Assembly: GCF_039634785.1 (NCBI RefSeq)
Contig: NZ_JBBIAB010000005.1
Span: 310,001 to 374,000, forward strand
Direction: 5' to 3'
Source: Tistrella mobilis
GTDB taxonomy: Bacteria > Pseudomonadota > Alphaproteobacteria > Tistrellales > Tistrellaceae
DNA: 64,000 nt
Position numbers and translations under genes: made by a program. The stretch's first letter is position 1, and each line of letters starts with the position of its first letter. Below, in pieces: positions 1-7,242 of this stretch. Under the pieces are notes generated by a model. That model did no database searches. It saw nothing but the letters and a program-made list of their open reading frames with translations, and had not been told where the DNA came from.

Positions 1-299
1 GTGGCGAGCAACAGATGCTCGCCGTCGCCCGCGGGCTGATGTCAGAGCCCCGCCTGCTGATGCTCGACGAACCCTCCATGGGTGTCGCGCCGGTGATCAA
101 GGCCGTGATCTTCGATGCGCTGGCCGACATCGCCCGCGACGAGGGCGTCACCATGCTGATCGTCGAACAGGATGCCGAACTGGCGCTCGACCTCGCCGAC
201 CGGGGCTATGTGCTGGAAACCGGCAGTCTGGCGGTCCAGGGCCCGGCCGAAGCGCTGCTCGCCGATGATGCCCTGCGCCGTGCCTATCTGGGCGGCTGA
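1..299 (+). CDS. livF: Branched-chain amino acid-type ABC transporter ATP-binding protein (LivF-like), 3' part
   Basis: This is the C-terminal part of a cytoplasmic ABC ATPase; the gene begins upstream of the window and the first complete codon is at position 3. The frame opens on the end of the ABC signature (GEQQMLAVARGL), followed by Walker B and the D-loop (LLMLDEPSMGVAP). The H-loop region reads IVEQD, and glutamine in place of the switch histidine is usual in the LivF branch of the family. It would hydrolyse ATP to drive import of a small organic solute. The receptor gene follows on the same strand after 89 nt, so the two probably belong to one importer operon. The permease genes and LivG must lie to the left. 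The substrate is not readable from this fragment. Confidence 0.87.
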   Translation, partial: GEQQMLAVARGLMSEPRLLMLDEPSMGVAPVIKAVIFDALADIARDEGVTMLIVEQDAELALDLADRGYVLETGSLAVQGPAEALLADDALRRAYLGG

Positions 300-388
300 T
301 CCGCCCCCCCTTGAAGACTTCGCATCCGCACCGCCGGCGGATCCGCCCGCATCAAGAGATCCCCGGCACCACAGGGAGGAGAGACCGG

Positions 389-1621
389 ATGACCCTGCGC
401 TTCGACCGGCTGCGCCGCCGTCTGCTGACGGCTGCCGCCGCCATCGCCCTTGCATCCGCCCTGCCGGCGGGGCTGTCGCACCCGGCTTTCGCCGCAGATC
501 CCGGCGTTTCCGACGACGCCGTCAAGGTCGGCAGCACCCTCGCCCTCTCGGGCACGCTCGCCTATATGGGCAAGGCCGTGCAGGAGGGCATGGAAACCTA
601 TTTCGGCATGCTGAACGATCAGGGCGGCGTCAACGGCCGCAGGATCGAACTCGTCTCCTATGACGATGAATTCAAGCCGCCAAAGGCCGTCGCCAACGCC
701 AAGCTGCTGGTGGAGCGCGACGACGTGCTCGCCCTGGTCGGCCCGGTGGGGACCGCCACGGTGCTTGCGGCCTATGAATATCTGGAGCCCAAGGGCGTGC
801 CGATCGTAGGCGCGCTCAGCATCTCGGATGCCGTGACCAATCCGCCGCGGAAGCTGCTCTTCGCCCTGCCCTCGCCGCAGTCGACCGAGGCCCCGGCCTA
901 TGTCGACTATGCCGTGAACGAGCTTGGCGCCAAAAAGGTCGCGATGCTGGTTCAGAACGACGCCTGGGGCAAACCCGCGCAGGACTATACCGAAAAGCAG
1001 CTCGCCACCCACGGCATGAAGCTGGTCGAGGTCCAGAATTTCGAGCGCCTGGCCACCGACCTGACCAGCCAGGTGGCGCGGCTGAAGGCGGCCGAGCCCG
1101 ATGTGGTCATCCTCTATGCCCTGGGCCAGCAGGCGGCGATCTTCTTCAAGAATGCCGAAAAGCTGGGCTGGAACCCGACCGTGTTCGGCGCAGGCGGGCT
1201 GAATGATCCGAAATTCGTCGAGCTGCTGGGCGGCGGTGCCGGCAAGACCCTTTATGTCGCCTCCTATTACGACCCGGTCGATGGCGAGAACCCGGCGATC
1301 AAGGCCTTTGTCGCGGAATACGGCAAGCGCTTCCCGAAATCGACCCCGTCCAGCCTGGCGCTGATGGGCTATTCGGCGGCGGCGACTTTTGCCGAAGCCC
1401 TGAAGCAGGCGGGCGACGACCCCACCCGCGAAAAGCTGGTCGGCGCGCTCGAAGGCATGAAGGGCTTCGATCAGAAGATCGGCCCCGCGATCACCTTCGC
1501 GCCGCTCTCGGACGATCCCTATTCGCGCCGCGGCCAGACGGGCGTGGTGCTGATGCAGCTTAAGGATGGCGGCTTCCGCTCGCTCGGCGCCGTGATCGAC
1601 CCGGTTCGCGGCGGCAGGTAA
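389..1621 (+). CDS. ABC transporter periplasmic substrate-binding protein, LivK/Peripla_BP_6 type
   Basis: A 410-residue solute receptor of the leucine/isoleucine/valine-binding type. The start at 389 has a strong Shine-Dalgarno sequence (AGGGAGGAGA, 373-382) and gives a classical signal peptide: arginines in the first 11 residues, a hydrophobic core, and cleavage near AFA|ADPG. The mature part begins VKVGSTLALSGTLAYMG, the usual first strand and ligand loop, then NDQGGVNGRRIELVSYDDEF and LVGPVGTATVLAA, both typical of the fold. It follows the LivF fragment and precedes a C-C lyase and an IclR regulator. This context suggests a branched-chain or aromatic carboxylate ligand rather than a plain amino acid, but that is inference. 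An in-frame upstream start at 311 would bury the signal peptide and is unlikely. Confidence 0.88.
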   Translation: MTLRFDRLRRRLLTAAAAIALASALPAGLSHPAFAADPGVSDDAVKVGSTLALSGTLAYMGKAVQEGMETYFGMLNDQGGVNGRRIELVSYDDEFKPPKAVANAKLLVERDDVLALVGPVGTATVLAAYEYLEPKGVPIVGALSISDAVTNPPRKLLFALPSPQSTEAPAYVDYAVNELGAKKVAMLVQNDAWGKPAQDYTEKQLATHGMKLVEVQNFERLATDLTSQVARLKAAEPDVVILYALGQQAAIFFKNAEKLGWNPTVFGAGGLNDPKFVELLGGGAGKTLYVASYYDPVDGENPAIKAFVAEYGKRFPKSTPSSLALMGYSAAATFAEALKQAGDDPTREKLVGALEGMKGFDQKIGPAITFAPLSDDPYSRRGQTGVVLMQLKDGGFRSLGAVIDPVRGGR

Positions 1622-1707
1622 CCGCGCCTGAGGCCGGCCGGGTGACACCCCCGGCCGGCCGCGCCGCACGACAGATGCGCTCCTTTCCACGAAAGAGAAT
1701 CCGACCG

Positions 1708-2571
1708 ATGTCCCATGCCCGCATGCTCCGCGACCGGATCGAGGCCGGCCAGACCGTCTGGATGGCCGGTGCCTATGACGTGTTGTCGGCCCGGCTGGTC
1801 GCCGATGCCGGCTTCGACGCCGTCTTCACCACCGGCTTCGGCGTCTCGGCCAGCCTGCTGGGAGAGCCGGATGTCGAGCTTTACACCATGACCGAGAATG
1901 TGGGTGTGGTCCGCGCCATCGGCGACGTGATCGACATGCCGCTGGTTGCCGATGCCGATACCGGCTATGGCAATGTGGTCAACATCGTGCGCACCGTGCG
2001 CGCCTTCGAGAAGGCCGGTGCCGCCGCGATGATCTTCGAGGACCAGGTCGTGCCCAAGCGCTGCCCGGTGGTCGCCGGTGCGCTCGAGATCCTGCCCATC
2101 GACGAGGCCACGGCCAAGATCCGGGCGGCCGTCGATGCCCGCCGCGATCCGGACACCATCATCGTCGCCCGCACCGATGCCGAGACCATGGACGAGTGCA
2201 TCCGCCGCGGCCAGGCCTATGCCGAGGCCGGAGCCGACCTCATCCAGCCGATTTCACGCTGCGTGAAGTCGAAAGCCGATCTCGTCGCGCTCCGGCAGGC
2301 GGTGGGCAAGCCGCTGTCGCTGCAGATCCTGGGCTGGCTGGAAGATGAACTGTCGCCCGAGGAAATTGCCGAGGTCGCAGGCTTCGCCACCTTCCCCCTG
2401 GTGCCGCTGATGACGGCGACCCAGGCGCTGGTCGACAATCTGTCCGTGCTGGCGCGCGACCGCAGCACCCGCAACCTGCCCCGCGCCCGCACCCAGCCAC
2501 AGGTGTTCAAGAGCCTGATCGGCTACTCGCGCATTGAAGAGTTGCAGGATAAGTATATCCGCGCCAGATGA
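1708..2571 (+). CDS. Isocitrate lyase/PEP mutase superfamily C-C lyase
   Basis: A 287-residue cytoplasmic TIM-barrel enzyme of the family that includes methylisocitrate lyase, 2,3-dimethylmalate lyase, oxaloacetate decarboxylase and carboxyPEP mutase. Visible motifs are the N-terminal AGAYDVLSARLVADAGFDAVFTTG, the Mg-binding DADTGYGN, EDQVVPKRCPV at the flexible catalytic loop (the lyases usually have KRCGH here) and IIVARTDA. The missing Gly-His after KRC argues against ordinary methylisocitrate lyase, so the exact reaction is left open. The start at 1708 has a GAAAGAG purine stretch upstream; earlier in-frame codons lack one. Its stop overlaps the next start as ATGA, so it is translationally coupled to the IclR gene, and it lies 86 nt after the ABC receptor gene. 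The four genes look like one uptake-and-cleavage pathway. Confidence 0.85.
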   Translation: MSHARMLRDRIEAGQTVWMAGAYDVLSARLVADAGFDAVFTTGFGVSASLLGEPDVELYTMTENVGVVRAIGDVIDMPLVADADTGYGNVVNIVRTVRAFEKAGAAAMIFEDQVVPKRCPVVAGALEILPIDEATAKIRAAVDARRDPDTIIVARTDAETMDECIRRGQAYAEAGADLIQPISRCVKSKADLVALRQAVGKPLSLQILGWLEDELSPEEIAEVAGFATFPLVPLMTATQALVDNLSVLARDRSTRNLPRARTQPQVFKSLIGYSRIEELQDKYIRAR

Positions 2572-3449
2572 CGGCAGACGCGATCCCGGCCGAGCGGCCG
2601 GTATGGGTGAAAGTGGCAGGCATGAAGGCGAACGGACGGATGGGCGACGAGCCCGAGACGACAGTTGCGGCCGGCGAGACCGCAGGGAGCGACAGTGGCC
2701 CGACCACGGTGCGTGCCGTGCTGCGCGCGGTCCAGGTGCTGCGCGCCTTCACCGTCGTCGAACCCTGGGCGACCCTGACCGAAGTCGTCGCCCGGACCGG
2801 CCTCGACAAGGCCACCACGCGGCGGCTGCTGGTGACGCTGATCGAAGCGGGTCTCGTGGTCCAGGACCGCGAGACCCATCGCTACGCCCTCAGCCTGGCG
2901 ATGATCGAGCTGTCCAGCGCCGTGCCTGACAATCTGGGGCTGCGCAAGGCTGCGGCCCCGATCCTCACCGATCTGGCGCGCGAGATCGACGGGACGACCT
3001 TTCTGTCGATTTACCGCGAACATTCAGCGCTTTGCCTTGAGAAGTTCCACCATGACCGGTCGATTCAGGTGCGCTGGTGGGCGGTGGGCGGTGCCCTGCC
3101 CGCCAATGTCGGCGGTGCCCCCAAGCTGCTGCTCGCCTTCCAGCCATCGGCAGAGATCGAGCGCGCGATCGGCCAGGGGTTGAGCCGGCTTACCCCGCAC
3201 AGCATCACCGATGCCGATGCGTTCCGGGAGGAACTCGGTCGGATCCGCACGCAGGGGCACGTCATCGCCGTCGACGATGTGGTCGAAGGCCTGGCGGCCA
3301 TGGCGGCACCGGTGCGCGATCGCGATGGCCGGGTGATCGCGGCCGTTTCCCTCGCCGGCCTCACCCCGCATATCGCAGGCAGCCGTGCGGCCGCAAATCT
3401 GGCGGCACTGCTCGATGCCGCGCGCCGGATCAGCCAGAGCGTGGGCTGA
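2568..3449 (+). CDS. IclR-family transcriptional regulator
   Basis: A 293-residue regulator. Residues 44-105 form the N-terminal winged helix-turn-helix (TVRAVLRAVQVLRAFTVVEP, then LTEVVARTGLDKATTRRLLVTL). The rest is the IclR effector domain, with GLRKAAAPILTDLAREIDGTTFLSI and the C-terminal VVEGLAAMAAPVRDRDGRVIAAVSL that closes the ligand pocket. Its start overlaps the lyase stop (ATGA, 2568-2571). About 40 residues precede the DNA-binding domain, so internal ATGs at 2622 or 2640 are possible real starts. Being last in the operon, it probably responds to a substrate or intermediate of the encoded pathway. No clear operator was recognised, because the left end of the operon is outside the window. 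Confidence 0.9.
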   Translation: MTADAIPAERPVWVKVAGMKANGRMGDEPETTVAAGETAGSDSGPTTVRAVLRAVQVLRAFTVVEPWATLTEVVARTGLDKATTRRLLVTLIEAGLVVQDRETHRYALSLAMIELSSAVPDNLGLRKAAAPILTDLAREIDGTTFLSIYREHSALCLEKFHHDRSIQVRWWAVGGALPANVGGAPKLLLAFQPSAEIERAIGQGLSRLTPHSITDADAFREELGRIRTQGHVIAVDDVVEGLAAMAAPVRDRDGRVIAAVSLAGLTPHIAGSRAAANLAALLDAARRISQSVG

Positions 3450-4020
3450 TCCGCACGGCCCCCACCCCGTGCCGCCACGCGCGTGATTCCAGGCCGTACA
3501 GGGGGTTGCGCGCCATTTTGCTGTCGCATCCGGCCTGGAACCTGCCTATAGTGGTTGAAGTCATCGTTTCGAATCAGACGATGACCCGCAGGCGATCCCG
3601 CCCGCAGGACGGTTCCGTGCCTCGTTCTCCGACCATACCCCGGTCTTCGTTCGAGCGCTCGGGGTGTCGTGTTCCGGGTGGGTTCCGGCGGAACCTCTGG
3701 AATCAGGAGCGCGCGCGTACCGGCAGGCGATTTCGCCCCCAGCCCCCGTCCGGCCAAGTCTTACGGATCCCGTCAGCGCGGTTCCAGACCTACCCGTTCA
3801 GGCAACGGCACGGCGCCATCGCCGCTCAGTTTCTCCGAAAGCAAAAACCAAACCGGTGGCCGAAAAGGCTGGAGGATTGCGCTACCTGGGGTGGTGGATC
3901 CTGCCCTGATCCGGGACATGGAACCTTTCGGCGTCTCACCGGTTTCCACGCCTCCTTGTATCGTGACGTCCGCCGCGGGGAACGGCGGGCTCCGCAGTCG
4001 GAAGGGAAGGGCGACGCGCC
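3450..4020 (+). promoter_or_regulatory. 571-nt gene-free region: probable long leader of the first cold-shock gene
   Basis: No convincing gene lies here. A possible -10 (TATAGT, 3547-3552) has no good -35. It is followed directly by a perfect 8-bp hairpin (GTCATCGT 3560-3567, ACGATGAC 3578-3585), as expected at a stable transcript 5' end. Further down are the hairpin GGTTCC-GGC-GGAACC (3681-3695) and a motif shared with the second cold-shock leader (3704-3723). GGAAC (3920-3924), 16 nt, then GGTT (3941-3944) resembles alphaproteobacterial EcfG general-stress promoters (GGAAC-N16/17-CGTT). The Shine-Dalgarno region is GGAAGGGAAGGG (4000-4011). A long structured 5' leader is typical of cold-shock genes; which promoter is used is not known. 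Confidence 0.45.
3704..3723 (+). repeat. Cold-shock leader motif, copy 1
   Basis: CAGGAG-CGCGCGCG-TACCGG. The same motif, shorter by one CG dinucleotide and with one C/T change, recurs at 4435-4452 upstream of the second cold-shock gene. This copy lies 317 nt before its ATG and follows a GC-rich hairpin ending in CTCTGGA. Sharing between two leaders that are otherwise different suggests a conserved RNA element or binding site. No function is known to me. Confidence 0.4.
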
Positions 4021-4227
4021 ATGGCGACCGGCACCGTCAAGTGGTTCAACAGCACCAAGGGCTACGGCTTCATCACGCCTGATACCGGCGGCAAGGATGT
4101 GTTCGTGCACATCAGCGCGGTTGAGCGGGCCGGCCTGACGACCCTGAACGAGGGTCAGCGGCTGGAGTACAACGTGTTGACCGAGCGCAAGGGCGAGAAG
4201 GCCGTCGATCTCGTTCCGGCCGACTGA
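4021..4227 (+). CDS. cspA: Cold-shock domain protein (CspA family), copy 1
   Basis: A 68-residue single cold-shock domain, the usual family length. It is an OB-fold nucleic-acid chaperone that binds single-stranded RNA and DNA and melts secondary structure. RNP1 (KGYGFI) and RNP2 (VFVHI) are intact, with the N-terminal [15 protein letters not shown] and the surface aromatics in place. A purine-rich Shine-Dalgarno sequence (GGAAGGGAAGGG) precedes the ATG. The protein differs from the second copy (4602-4808) at only seven positions, including TG/EG, T/S and NV/SL, so the two are recent paralogues. The 571-nt leader suggests regulation at the RNA level as in other csp genes. Whether it is cold-inducible or constitutive cannot be read from the sequence. 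Confidence 0.95.
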   Translation: MATGTVKWFNSTKGYGFITPDTGGKDVFVHISAVERAGLTTLNEGQRLEYNVLTERKGEKAVDLVPAD

Positions 4228-4293
4228 CAACCCGGCTTCCGGATCCCGGCCGCAGGCCCCGCAGGGAGGCGGGGCAGCGGGTGGTGTCCGGTC

Positions 4294-4348
4294 GGGTCTC
4301 CGGCGACGGAGACCCTGGACGACGCATGGCGCTTCCACAAGCGCCATG
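4294..4348 (+). promoter_or_regulatory. Two consecutive strong hairpins between the cold-shock genes
   Basis: The 374-nt gap between the two cold-shock genes holds no gene. The first hairpin is a perfect 9-bp stem, GGGTCTCCG / CGGAGACCC, closed by GCGA, a GNRA-class tetraloop (4294-4315). Nine nt later there is a perfect 10-bp stem, CATGGCGCTT / AAGCGCCATG, with a four-base loop (4325-4348). No T-run follows either stem, so they do not look like ordinary intrinsic terminators. They may end the first cold-shock transcript or form part of the leader of the second. Confidence 0.5.
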
Positions 4349-4434
4349 ACGGGTGGCTGTCAGGCCAGCCATCTGCACCGGATCGGGTTTGCACCGGATC
4401 GGGGCGCGGATGCGGGGTCGGATGGCCGCAGGAC

Positions 4435-4497
4435 CAGGAGTGCGCGTACCGGAAGATGCCGGACGGCGGGGAGGAACCGGCGATCCGCATCGACGCT
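4435..4497 (+). promoter_or_regulatory. Cold-shock leader motif copy 2 and possible EcfG-type promoter
   Basis: CAGGAG-TGCGCG-TACCGG at 4435-4452 is the second copy of the motif at 3704-3723. Just downstream, GGAAC (4473-4477), 16 nt, then CGCT (4494-4497) is one base from the GGAAC-N16-CGTT pattern of the alphaproteobacterial general-stress sigma factor. The leader of copy 1 has a similar one-off match. Both promoter matches are weak taken singly; the motif is the better supported part. Confidence 0.35.
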
Positions 4498-4601
4498 GAA
4501 CAGTGTCCGGTCACTTTCCGCCTCCATCATCACGTCCGGCGGACCGATCGCGTGTGGAGACGCGGCCGTCGGATCACCAAGACCAGGAAGAGCGACCAGA
4601 C

Positions 4602-4808
4602 ATGGCGACCGGCACCGTTAAGTGGTTCAACAGCACCAAGGGCTACGGCTTCATCACCCCCGACGAGGGCGGAAAGGACGTCTTCGTTCATATCAGCGCC
4701 GTTGAGCGCGCAGGCCTCTCGACGCTGAACGAGGGGCAGCGTCTCGAGTACAGCCTGCTCACCGAGCGCAAGGGTGACAAGGCCGTGGATCTGGTTCCCG
4801 CCGACTGA
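4602..4808 (+). CDS. cspA: Cold-shock domain protein (CspA family), copy 2
   Basis: A 68-residue cold-shock domain protein, nearly identical to the product of 4021-4227, with the same RNP1 (KGYGFI) and RNP2 (VFVHI). The start at 4602 follows an AGGAAG Shine-Dalgarno sequence (4583-4588). The longer in-frame start at 4503 would add residues unrelated to the family. The gene is expected to act as an RNA chaperone, like its neighbour. It is followed 29 nt later by a strong intrinsic terminator, so it is the last gene of the cold-shock unit. Divergence from copy 1 is mostly at third codon positions, which points to selection on the protein after duplication. Confidence 0.95.
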   Translation: MATGTVKWFNSTKGYGFITPDEGGKDVFVHISAVERAGLSTLNEGQRLEYSLLTERKGDKAVDLVPAD

Positions 4809-4837
4809 GGCGGAGCCGGGCTCCCGGGTTTCGAGAG

Positions 4838-4873
4838 AACGGGCGGCAGCGCAGGCTGTCGCCCGTTTTCGTT
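4838..4873 (+). terminator. Intrinsic terminator after the second cold-shock gene
   Basis: A 13-bp stem (4838-4850 with 4855-4867) contains one G-U pair and closes on a GCAG loop. The T-rich tail TTTTCGTT overlaps the foot of the stem. It lies 29 nt after the stop codon. Confidence 0.85.
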
Positions 4874-4935
4874 GCGGGATGCCCCTTCTTTGCCGAACCC
4901 CCTTCCTTTCCGAAACCCCTTCCTTGCCTGAGCCA

Positions 4936-4990
4936 TCGTCACCGGAACGTCATTGCCACGCCATAAAACCTGACGGTCGAACGGGTTAAG
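4936..4990 (+). promoter_or_regulatory. PHO-box-like tandem repeats and candidate -10
   Basis: Four 11-nt units in direct register: TCGTCAC-N4 (4936), ACGTCAT-N4 (4947), ACGCCAT-AAAA (4958) and CCTGACG (4969). The 7+4 spacing is that of PhoB-binding PHO boxes (CTGTCAT, 4 nt, CTGTCAT); units 1 and 2 match four and five of the seven consensus bases. A possible -10, GTTAAG (4985-4990), lies 9 nt after the fourth unit, close to the spacing seen in E. coli phoA. It is the only candidate promoter between the upstream terminator and the phosphatase gene. The match to consensus is imperfect. Confidence 0.5.
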
Positions 4991-5071
4991 ACTTCGCTCC
5001 GAGAAAGCGACACGTGCCGAGGGAGCGGTGCTCCGCCGCTTCAGGCGCCAGTCGCCCGGAGGGCCCTTCCG

Positions 5072-6064
5072 ATGACCACGGTCGCACGAGTTCAGCCGCC
5101 GCTCTCCTTCCGCCCGGGTACCACGACATCGGGCGATCACGGCCATGCCGGCCATCCCCACCGACGGCCGCCGGCAGGCCAGGACCGGCGAACGGTCGAC
5201 AGCCGTACGGGTGGCGAGCGTCGGCAATATCGGACGGTGTTCATTTCCGATCTTCATCTGGGCACGCGCTTCTGTCGCACCGATCTGCTGCTCGATTTTC
5301 TCGACACCGTCGACTGCGATCATCTGTTTCTGGTCGGCGATATCGTCGACGGCTGGCGGCTGCGCCGGTCATGGTTCTGGGATGGGCCCCATAATCAGGT
5401 CGTGCAGGCGATCCTCGCCAAGGCCGCGGCGGGCACCCGGGTCACCTGGGTGATCGGCAATCACGACGAGTGTCTGATGGCCTATGCCGGCCTCGCCTTC
5501 GGCGGGATCGAACTGGTCCGCGAAAGCGAACACGAGCTGGCCGACGGCCGCCGCTTCCTGATCGTCCATGGCGATGCCTTCGACATGGTGGTGCGCTACG
5601 CCAAGGGCGTCGCGCTGCTGGGCGACGTTGCCTACAACCTGGCGCTTCGGACCAATCGCTGGCTGAACATCGCGCGCAGGCGGCTTGGCCTGCCCTACTG
5701 GTCGCTTTCGGCCTATCTGAAACAGCGGGTCAAGGAAGCGGTCGACTTCATCAATCGCTTCGAGCATGCGGTGACCGACGAGGCCCGGCGCCGCGGTTAT
5801 GACGGCGTGGTCTGCGGTCATATTCACCATGCCGACATCCGCGAAACCGATGGCATCGTCTATGCCAATGATGGCGACTGGGTCGAAAGCTGCACGGCCA
5901 TCGCCGAAACCCGCGATGGCCGTCTGCAGATCCTCGACTGGGGCGCCCGCGCCCGCCGCCGCGAACTCGTGGCCCTGGCCCGTGCCCGCCGGTCCCAGAC
6001 CACCGGTGGGCTGCTGCCGGCACCGGCCGATGCCCGTCGCCCTGCGCGTGAGCCGGCGGCCTGA
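5072..6064 (+). CDS. plcP: Calcineurin-like metallophosphatase, candidate PlcP-type phospholipase C
   Basis: A 330-residue two-metal phosphoesterase. The metal-binding motifs are in order: DLHLGT (about residue 60), GDIVDG, GNHDE, HGDAFD and GHIHH. The family is often labelled UDP-2,3-diacylglucosamine diphosphatase. Relatives called PlcP (for example in Sinorhizobium and marine alphaproteobacteria) instead remove the head group from phosphatidylcholine during phosphate starvation and leave diacylglycerol. I prefer PlcP because a GT4 glycosyltransferase gene follows after 3 nt, as in known plcP-agt pairs, and PHO-box-like repeats lie upstream. The start at 5072 has GGAGGG 8 nt before it. About 50 N-terminal residues rich in His, Arg and Gly precede the domain and are unusual. 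An LpxH-like role cannot be excluded. Confidence 0.7.
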   Translation: MTTVARVQPPLSFRPGTTTSGDHGHAGHPHRRPPAGQDRRTVDSRTGGERRQYRTVFISDLHLGTRFCRTDLLLDFLDTVDCDHLFLVGDIVDGWRLRRSWFWDGPHNQVVQAILAKAAAGTRVTWVIGNHDECLMAYAGLAFGGIELVRESEHELADGRRFLIVHGDAFDMVVRYAKGVALLGDVAYNLALRTNRWLNIARRRLGLPYWSLSAYLKQRVKEAVDFINRFEHAVTDEARRRGYDGVVCGHIHHADIRETDGIVYANDGDWVESCTAIAETRDGRLQILDWGARARRRELVALARARRSQTTGGLLPAPADARRPAREPAA

Positions 6065-6067
6065 TCG

Positions 6068-7180
6068 ATGACCCAGGACATCACGCCCCCCGTCACGCGC
6101 CTCGCCCTGGTCACCGATGCCTGGGCGCCCCAGGTCAATGGTGTGGTCCGCACGCTGGGACGCATGGTCGATGCCATGACGGCAGGTGGTGCCGCAGTCA
6201 GGGTGATCGCGCCTGCCGACTTCCGCACCCTGCCCTGCCCCACCTATCCGGAAATCCGGCTCGCACTCGCCACCCCGGCCATGGTCGGGCGGCGGATCCT
6301 GGCCCACCGCCCCGATGCCCTGCACATTGCGACCGAGGGCCCCCTCGGCAGCGCCGCACGGCGCTGGGCTTTGCGCCATGGCATCCCTTTCACCACCGCC
6401 TTTCACACCCGCTTTCCGGAATATGTCGCCGCCCGCACCGGCCTGCCGCTCAGCCTCTCCTATGGCTTCATGCGCCGGTTTCACAATGCCGGGGTGCGGA
6501 CCATGGTCGCGACCCCTTCGCTTGCCGAGGACCTCAGGCAGCGGGGGTTTTCGCAGGTCGCCATGTGGTGCCGCGGCGTCGACCTCGACGGTTTTTCGCC
6601 CACCCTCCGCGGGGCGCCGCCCCCTAAGGGCGATGATGAACTCGCGCGGCTTCCCGATCTGCCCCGCCCCCTGATGCTCTATGTCGGCCGGGTGGCGGTG
6701 GAAAAGAATATCCAGGCCTTTCTCAACACGCCGGATCTGCCCGGCACCCGGGTGGTGATCGGCGACGGCCCGGCCCGGCCGGAGTTGATGCGGCGGCACC
6801 CGGACGTCGTCTTCCCGGGGCTGCGCCGCGGTGCCGCCCTTGCCTGGGCCTATGCCCAGGCCGATGTCTTCGTCTTTCCCAGCCGCACCGACACTTTCGG
6901 CCTGGTGATGCTGGAGGCGATGGCGAGCGGCGTTCCGGTTGCCGGCTATCCCGTCACCGGACCGATCGACGTGGTCGACGAGGCCGGCGGTACCGGCGCG
7001 CTCGACGAAGATCTCGGCGCCGCGATCCGCCGGGCCCTGCCTCTGGGTGGCAGCGCGGCACGCAGCCATGCGGAGCGTTTTACCTGGGATGCCTGTGCCA
7101 GCCGCTTTCAGGCGCTGCTGGCACCGTTTTCCCCGGCCCGTCTGCCGGCACCCGCCGGAAAGGCTGCACTGGCAGGGTGA
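6068..7180 (+). CDS. GT4-family glycosyltransferase, candidate diacylglycerol glycosyltransferase
   Basis: A 370-residue GT-B glycosyltransferase. The N-terminal acceptor half opens RLALVTDAWAPQVNGVVRTL. The C-terminal nucleotide-sugar half has YVGRVAVEKNIQAFL, GDGPARPEL and the EX7E-type stretch PSRTDTFGLVMLEAMASGVPV. It is closest in appearance to the MgtA/PimB/Agt group, retaining GDP- or UDP-sugar transferases. The gene starts 3 nt after the phosphatase stop, and its own stop (TGA 7178-7180) overlaps a GTG of the next frame, so the three genes are probably co-transcribed. In phosphate-limited alphaproteobacteria an Agt enzyme glycosylates the diacylglycerol released by PlcP, and this context suggests the same reaction here. 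Sugar donor and acceptor are not determined. Confidence 0.78.
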   Translation: MTQDITPPVTRLALVTDAWAPQVNGVVRTLGRMVDAMTAGGAAVRVIAPADFRTLPCPTYPEIRLALATPAMVGRRILAHRPDALHIATEGPLGSAARRWALRHGIPFTTAFHTRFPEYVAARTGLPLSLSYGFMRRFHNAGVRTMVATPSLAEDLRQRGFSQVAMWCRGVDLDGFSPTLRGAPPPKGDDELARLPDLPRPLMLYVGRVAVEKNIQAFLNTPDLPGTRVVIGDGPARPELMRRHPDVVFPGLRRGAALAWAYAQADVFVFPSRTDTFGLVMLEAMASGVPVAGYPVTGPIDVVDEAGGTGALDEDLGAAIRRALPLGGSAARSHAERFTWDACASRFQALLAPFSPARLPAPAGKAALAG

Positions 7181-7242
7181 CGGCCGCGCGACTGCGCCCC
7201 ATATCGACGATGACACCCCATCACGCGTCGAGGTTGCCGCAG

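Noticed and set aside
284-1690. Long open frame antisense to the LivK-type receptor gene
   Set aside because: It has no recognisable motifs and mirrors the codon pattern of the real gene. High GC suppresses stop codons on the other strand. The same applies to long antisense frames at 8213-10339, 11522-13324, 19284-21287, 34120-36342, 45732-48215 and 57504-59525.
3560-3585. tRNA T-arm-like TTTCGAATC
   Set aside because: The bases form the loop of an 8-bp hairpin. No acceptor stem, anticodon arm or D arm can be drawn around it.
3669-4082. Short open frames in the first cold-shock leader
   Set aside because: They have no Shine-Dalgarno sequences and unfamiliar composition, they overlap conserved hairpins, and some run into the cold-shock gene in another frame.
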